A stretch of DNA of 64,000 nt, taken from NCBI RefSeq assembly GCF_012985205.1, contig NZ_JABEKS010000002.1, positions 372,001-436,000 of the forward strand, read 5' to 3'. This DNA comes from Planctomonas sp. JC2975 (GTDB lineage Bacteria > Actinomycetota > Actinomycetes > Actinomycetales > Microbacteriaceae). Both the position numbers and the translations under genes were made by a program. Positions 62,563 through 64,000 of this stretch are shown here, piece after piece; position 1 is the stretch's first letter; every line of letters begins with the position of its first letter. The notes below the pieces were generated by a model. It did not search any database and was not told where the DNA came from. It was given only the letters and a program-made list of their open reading frames with translations.

Positions 62563-62848
62563 TTAGAGGTCGACGACTTCGAATTCGAGGAGGTCGGCGC
62601 CGGTTGCGACGGGGTTGGTGCCGCCGTGGGTCATGCCGGCTTGGCCTTCCCGCCATGCCTGGTAGTCGGCTTCGCTTGCCCAGGTGCTGACGACGAAGTA
62701 GCGGTCTTCTCCCTTGACGGGGCGCAGCAGTTGGAAGCTTTCGAAGCCGATGTGCTGGTCGACGTCGTGTGCGACCAGCGAATCGGGCTTCCAGGTCAGC
62801 GCCGCGACCTTCGGGGACGTTGATGGCGTTGATCTTCACAACAGACAT
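62563..62848 (-). pseudogene. antibiotic biosynthesis monooxygenase-like gene, frameshifted
   Basis: Starts MSVVKINAINVPEGRGADLE at ATG 62848 with AAAGGA upstream, then loses frame near 62764-62775; the other frame continues as SFQLLRPVKGEDRYFVVSTW, ASEADYQAWREGQAGMTHGG and LLEFEVVDL to a TAA at 62563. Together they make a complete 95-residue ABM/HmoA-like heme-degrading or monooxygenase-fold protein. Loss of two bases (a GC in a GCGC run) or gain of one explains it. Either a true frameshift or a sequencing error. Confidence 0.8.
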
Positions 62849-62888
62849 GGGTCGTTCCTTTGCTTTCTGGTTGGTGATCGGTGGGTAG

Positions 62889-63911
62889 TCAGTTGTTGGC
62901 GTTCACGGGGGTGACGCGGAAGTCGTCGAGGTTGCGGAGCTCGCTACGGACGTGCGCGGAAGCGTGCTCGGCCACATGGGTCGCATCGTGCAGGGCAAGC
63001 GCATCGGTGGTGACGACGGCGGACCCCAGCAGTCGATGTCCTGACCACCGCAGTTTCACGTTCTGCACCCCGGTGACACCGGTGGTGTGCTGCAATGTGT
63101 GCTCGACCCGCTCGATCAGGTGCGGGTCGACCGCGTCCATCAGGCGGGCGCCGACGGACTTCACGGTCCCCCACAGCAGGACCAGGATCGAGATCGCGAT
63201 GAGCAGACCGATGATCGGATCTGCCAGCGGGAATCCGAGCAACACACCGATCGCTCCGAGCACAACGGAAAGCGAGGTGATGCCATCCAGCCGGGCGTGC
63301 ACACCGTCAGCGATCAGGGCGGCGGATCCGATCTTCCGGCCGACGCGGATGCGGTAGATCGCGACGATCTCGTTGCCGGCGAACCCGATCAGGCCGGCCG
63401 CGATCAACCACCACGCGTTCTCCACCGGGCGCGGATGGATGAACCGGTCGATCGCTTCCCATCCCGCGATCACCGCGGACAGCGCCACCACGAAGATGAT
63501 GAACAACCCGGCCAGGTCCTCCGCACGACCGTACCCATACGTGTAGCGGCGAGTCGCGAGACGACGGCCGAGGACGAACGCGATCCACAACGGAACCGCG
63601 GTCAGCGCATCCGCGAAGTTGTGGATCGTGTCCGCCAACAGCGCCACGGACCCGGTGAAGAGCACAAAGACGAACTGCAGAAGAGTCGTCCCCAGCAGCA
63701 CGAACATCGACACCTTGACCGCCGTCACCCCGGCTTTGCTCGCCTCCAGCGCATCATCCACAGAGTCCGCGGCGTCATGGGTGTGTGGCACGAACAGGTC
63801 GTACAAGAACCCCTTCACACCACCATGCGGATGCGAGTGCCCGTGCTCATGCTCATGCTCATATGTGTGTCCGTGCTCATGCTCATGCTCATGTGTGTGC
63901 TGGTGCGTCAC
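62889..63911 (-). CDS. cation diffusion facilitator with histidine-rich N-terminus
   Basis: 340 residues. CDF family metal/proton antiporter, probably exporting Zn, Co or Cd. The head is a run of His/Glu/Gly repeats (HEHEHEHGHT; HGHSHPHGG) that should bind metal. Six membrane helices follow, with the metal-site motifs LADTIHNFADAL and IADGVHARLDGI (paired D-x2-H-x3-D), and a C-terminal cytoplasmic ferredoxin-like domain. GTG 63911 has GAGG eight bases upstream. It lies three bases after an ArsR-type regulator gene on the same strand, so it is probably metal-induced. Confidence 0.94.
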   Translation of the reverse strand: MTHQHTHEHEHEHGHTYEHEHEHGHSHPHGGVKGFLYDLFVPHTHDAADSVDDALEASKAGVTAVKVSMFVLLGTTLLQFVFVLFTGSVALLADTIHNFADALTAVPLWIAFVLGRRLATRRYTYGYGRAEDLAGLFIIFVVALSAVIAGWEAIDRFIHPRPVENAWWLIAAGLIGFAGNEIVAIYRIRVGRKIGSAALIADGVHARLDGITSLSVVLGAIGVLLGFPLADPIIGLLIAISILVLLWGTVKSVGARLMDAVDPHLIERVEHTLQHTTGVTGVQNVKLRWSGHRLLGSAVVTTDALALHDATHVAEHASAHVRSELRNLDDFRVTPVNANN

Positions 63912-63914
63912 GAT

Positions 63915-64000
63915 CTACGCCTCGGTTTGTGCGTGGTGGTGGCGGGGCGTACCGCCGAGAGAGTGTTCGGCCTGGAAGATCGCGTCGGTCACCAGCTGCT
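63915..64000 (-). CDS. ArsR/SmtB-family metalloregulator (3' end only)
   Basis: The minus-strand frame running in from the window edge reads QLVTDAIFQAEHSLGG then PRHHHAQTEA and stops at 63915-63917. This is the last helix of an ArsR/SmtB repressor of the CzrA/CmtR kind: Asp and His of the alpha-5 metal site are visible in DAIFQAEH, with a His-rich tail. It would repress the CDF exporter directly downstream in the absence of metal. About 28 residues are in the window. Confidence 0.75.
   Translation of the reverse strand, partial: QLVTDAIFQAEHSLGGTPRHHHAQTEA

Noticed and set aside
63840-63900. GCTCATG-type short repeats
   Set aside because: They are simply the codons of the His/Glu-rich head of the CDF transporter.
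1-64000. CRISPR array, rRNA genes, complete insertion sequence or transposase, phage integrase
   Set aside because: No regularly spaced repeat-spacer structure, no rRNA sequence and no recombinase or DDE transposase motif was seen in either strand.

Overview
The window is high-GC DNA from an actinobacterium, most likely the family Microbacteriaceae (Leifsonia/Humibacter-like). The basis is the base composition, the frequent GTG starts, many leaderless genes, the linkage of dxr, a Rip1-type protease, ispG and proS, and a long FHA/PP2C/kinase/Ig-like/MoxR/DUF58/FtsK cluster of the kind seen in that family. The placement rests on reading motifs and gene order, not on a database search.

Layout. 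1-3377: the two subunits of a heterodimeric ABC exporter, the first cut by the window edge. 3576-4736: a DUF4192 protein. 4947-24022: a cell-envelope/phospho-signalling cluster of FHA protein, PP2C phosphatase, membrane Ser/Thr kinase, a 1922-residue Ig/FN3 surface protein, MoxR ATPase, DUF58 protein, a transglutaminase-fold membrane protein that has lost its catalytic Cys and His, a zinc-ribbon FHA protein and an EccC-like double-FtsK ATPase. From the kinase on, genes overlap by 4 bases or lie within about 55 bases, so they look like one transcript. 24031-37048: metabolic and housekeeping genes (alanine dehydrogenase, asparaginase, OsmC, PlsC, a lysozyme-like secreted protein, ClpP with a divergent ClgR-like regulator, GabT, a two-domain FKBP lipoprotein, Dxr, a TetR/epimerase pair, a DsbA-like thiol protein). 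37225-49888: Rip1-type protease, a 3-hydroxybutyrate catabolic operon, IspG, pyroglutamyl peptidase, an RNB ribonuclease, ProRS and a LOG-family protein. The usual dxr-rip-ispG-proS block is therefore split by accessory genes. 49917-57219: a glycosyltransferase translationally coupled to a NarL-type two-component system, then a second two-component system with small membrane proteins. 57365-59412: a membrane protein and nusA.

Downstream of nusA the expected ylxR-infB genes are missing. Instead 59413-62848 holds palindromes, gene remnants (a lipoprotein with an in-frame stop, a truncated SRPBCC gene, a frameshifted monooxygenase), a small hydrolase and a 193-base direct repeat. Each repeat copy encodes, on the minus strand, a 30-residue single-helix membrane peptide with a strong ribosome binding site. 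A CDF metal exporter and the 3' end of an ArsR-type regulator close the window. This stretch looks like a rearranged or acquired segment.

The features most worth follow-up are the duplicated micropeptide cassette, the envelope operon with its apparent pseudo-transglutaminase and orphan EccC-like ATPase, and a set of apparently leaderless genes whose start codons lie 6-7 bases after a TANNNT-type -10 box, including a 23-base divergent promoter between the RNB ribonuclease gene and proS.
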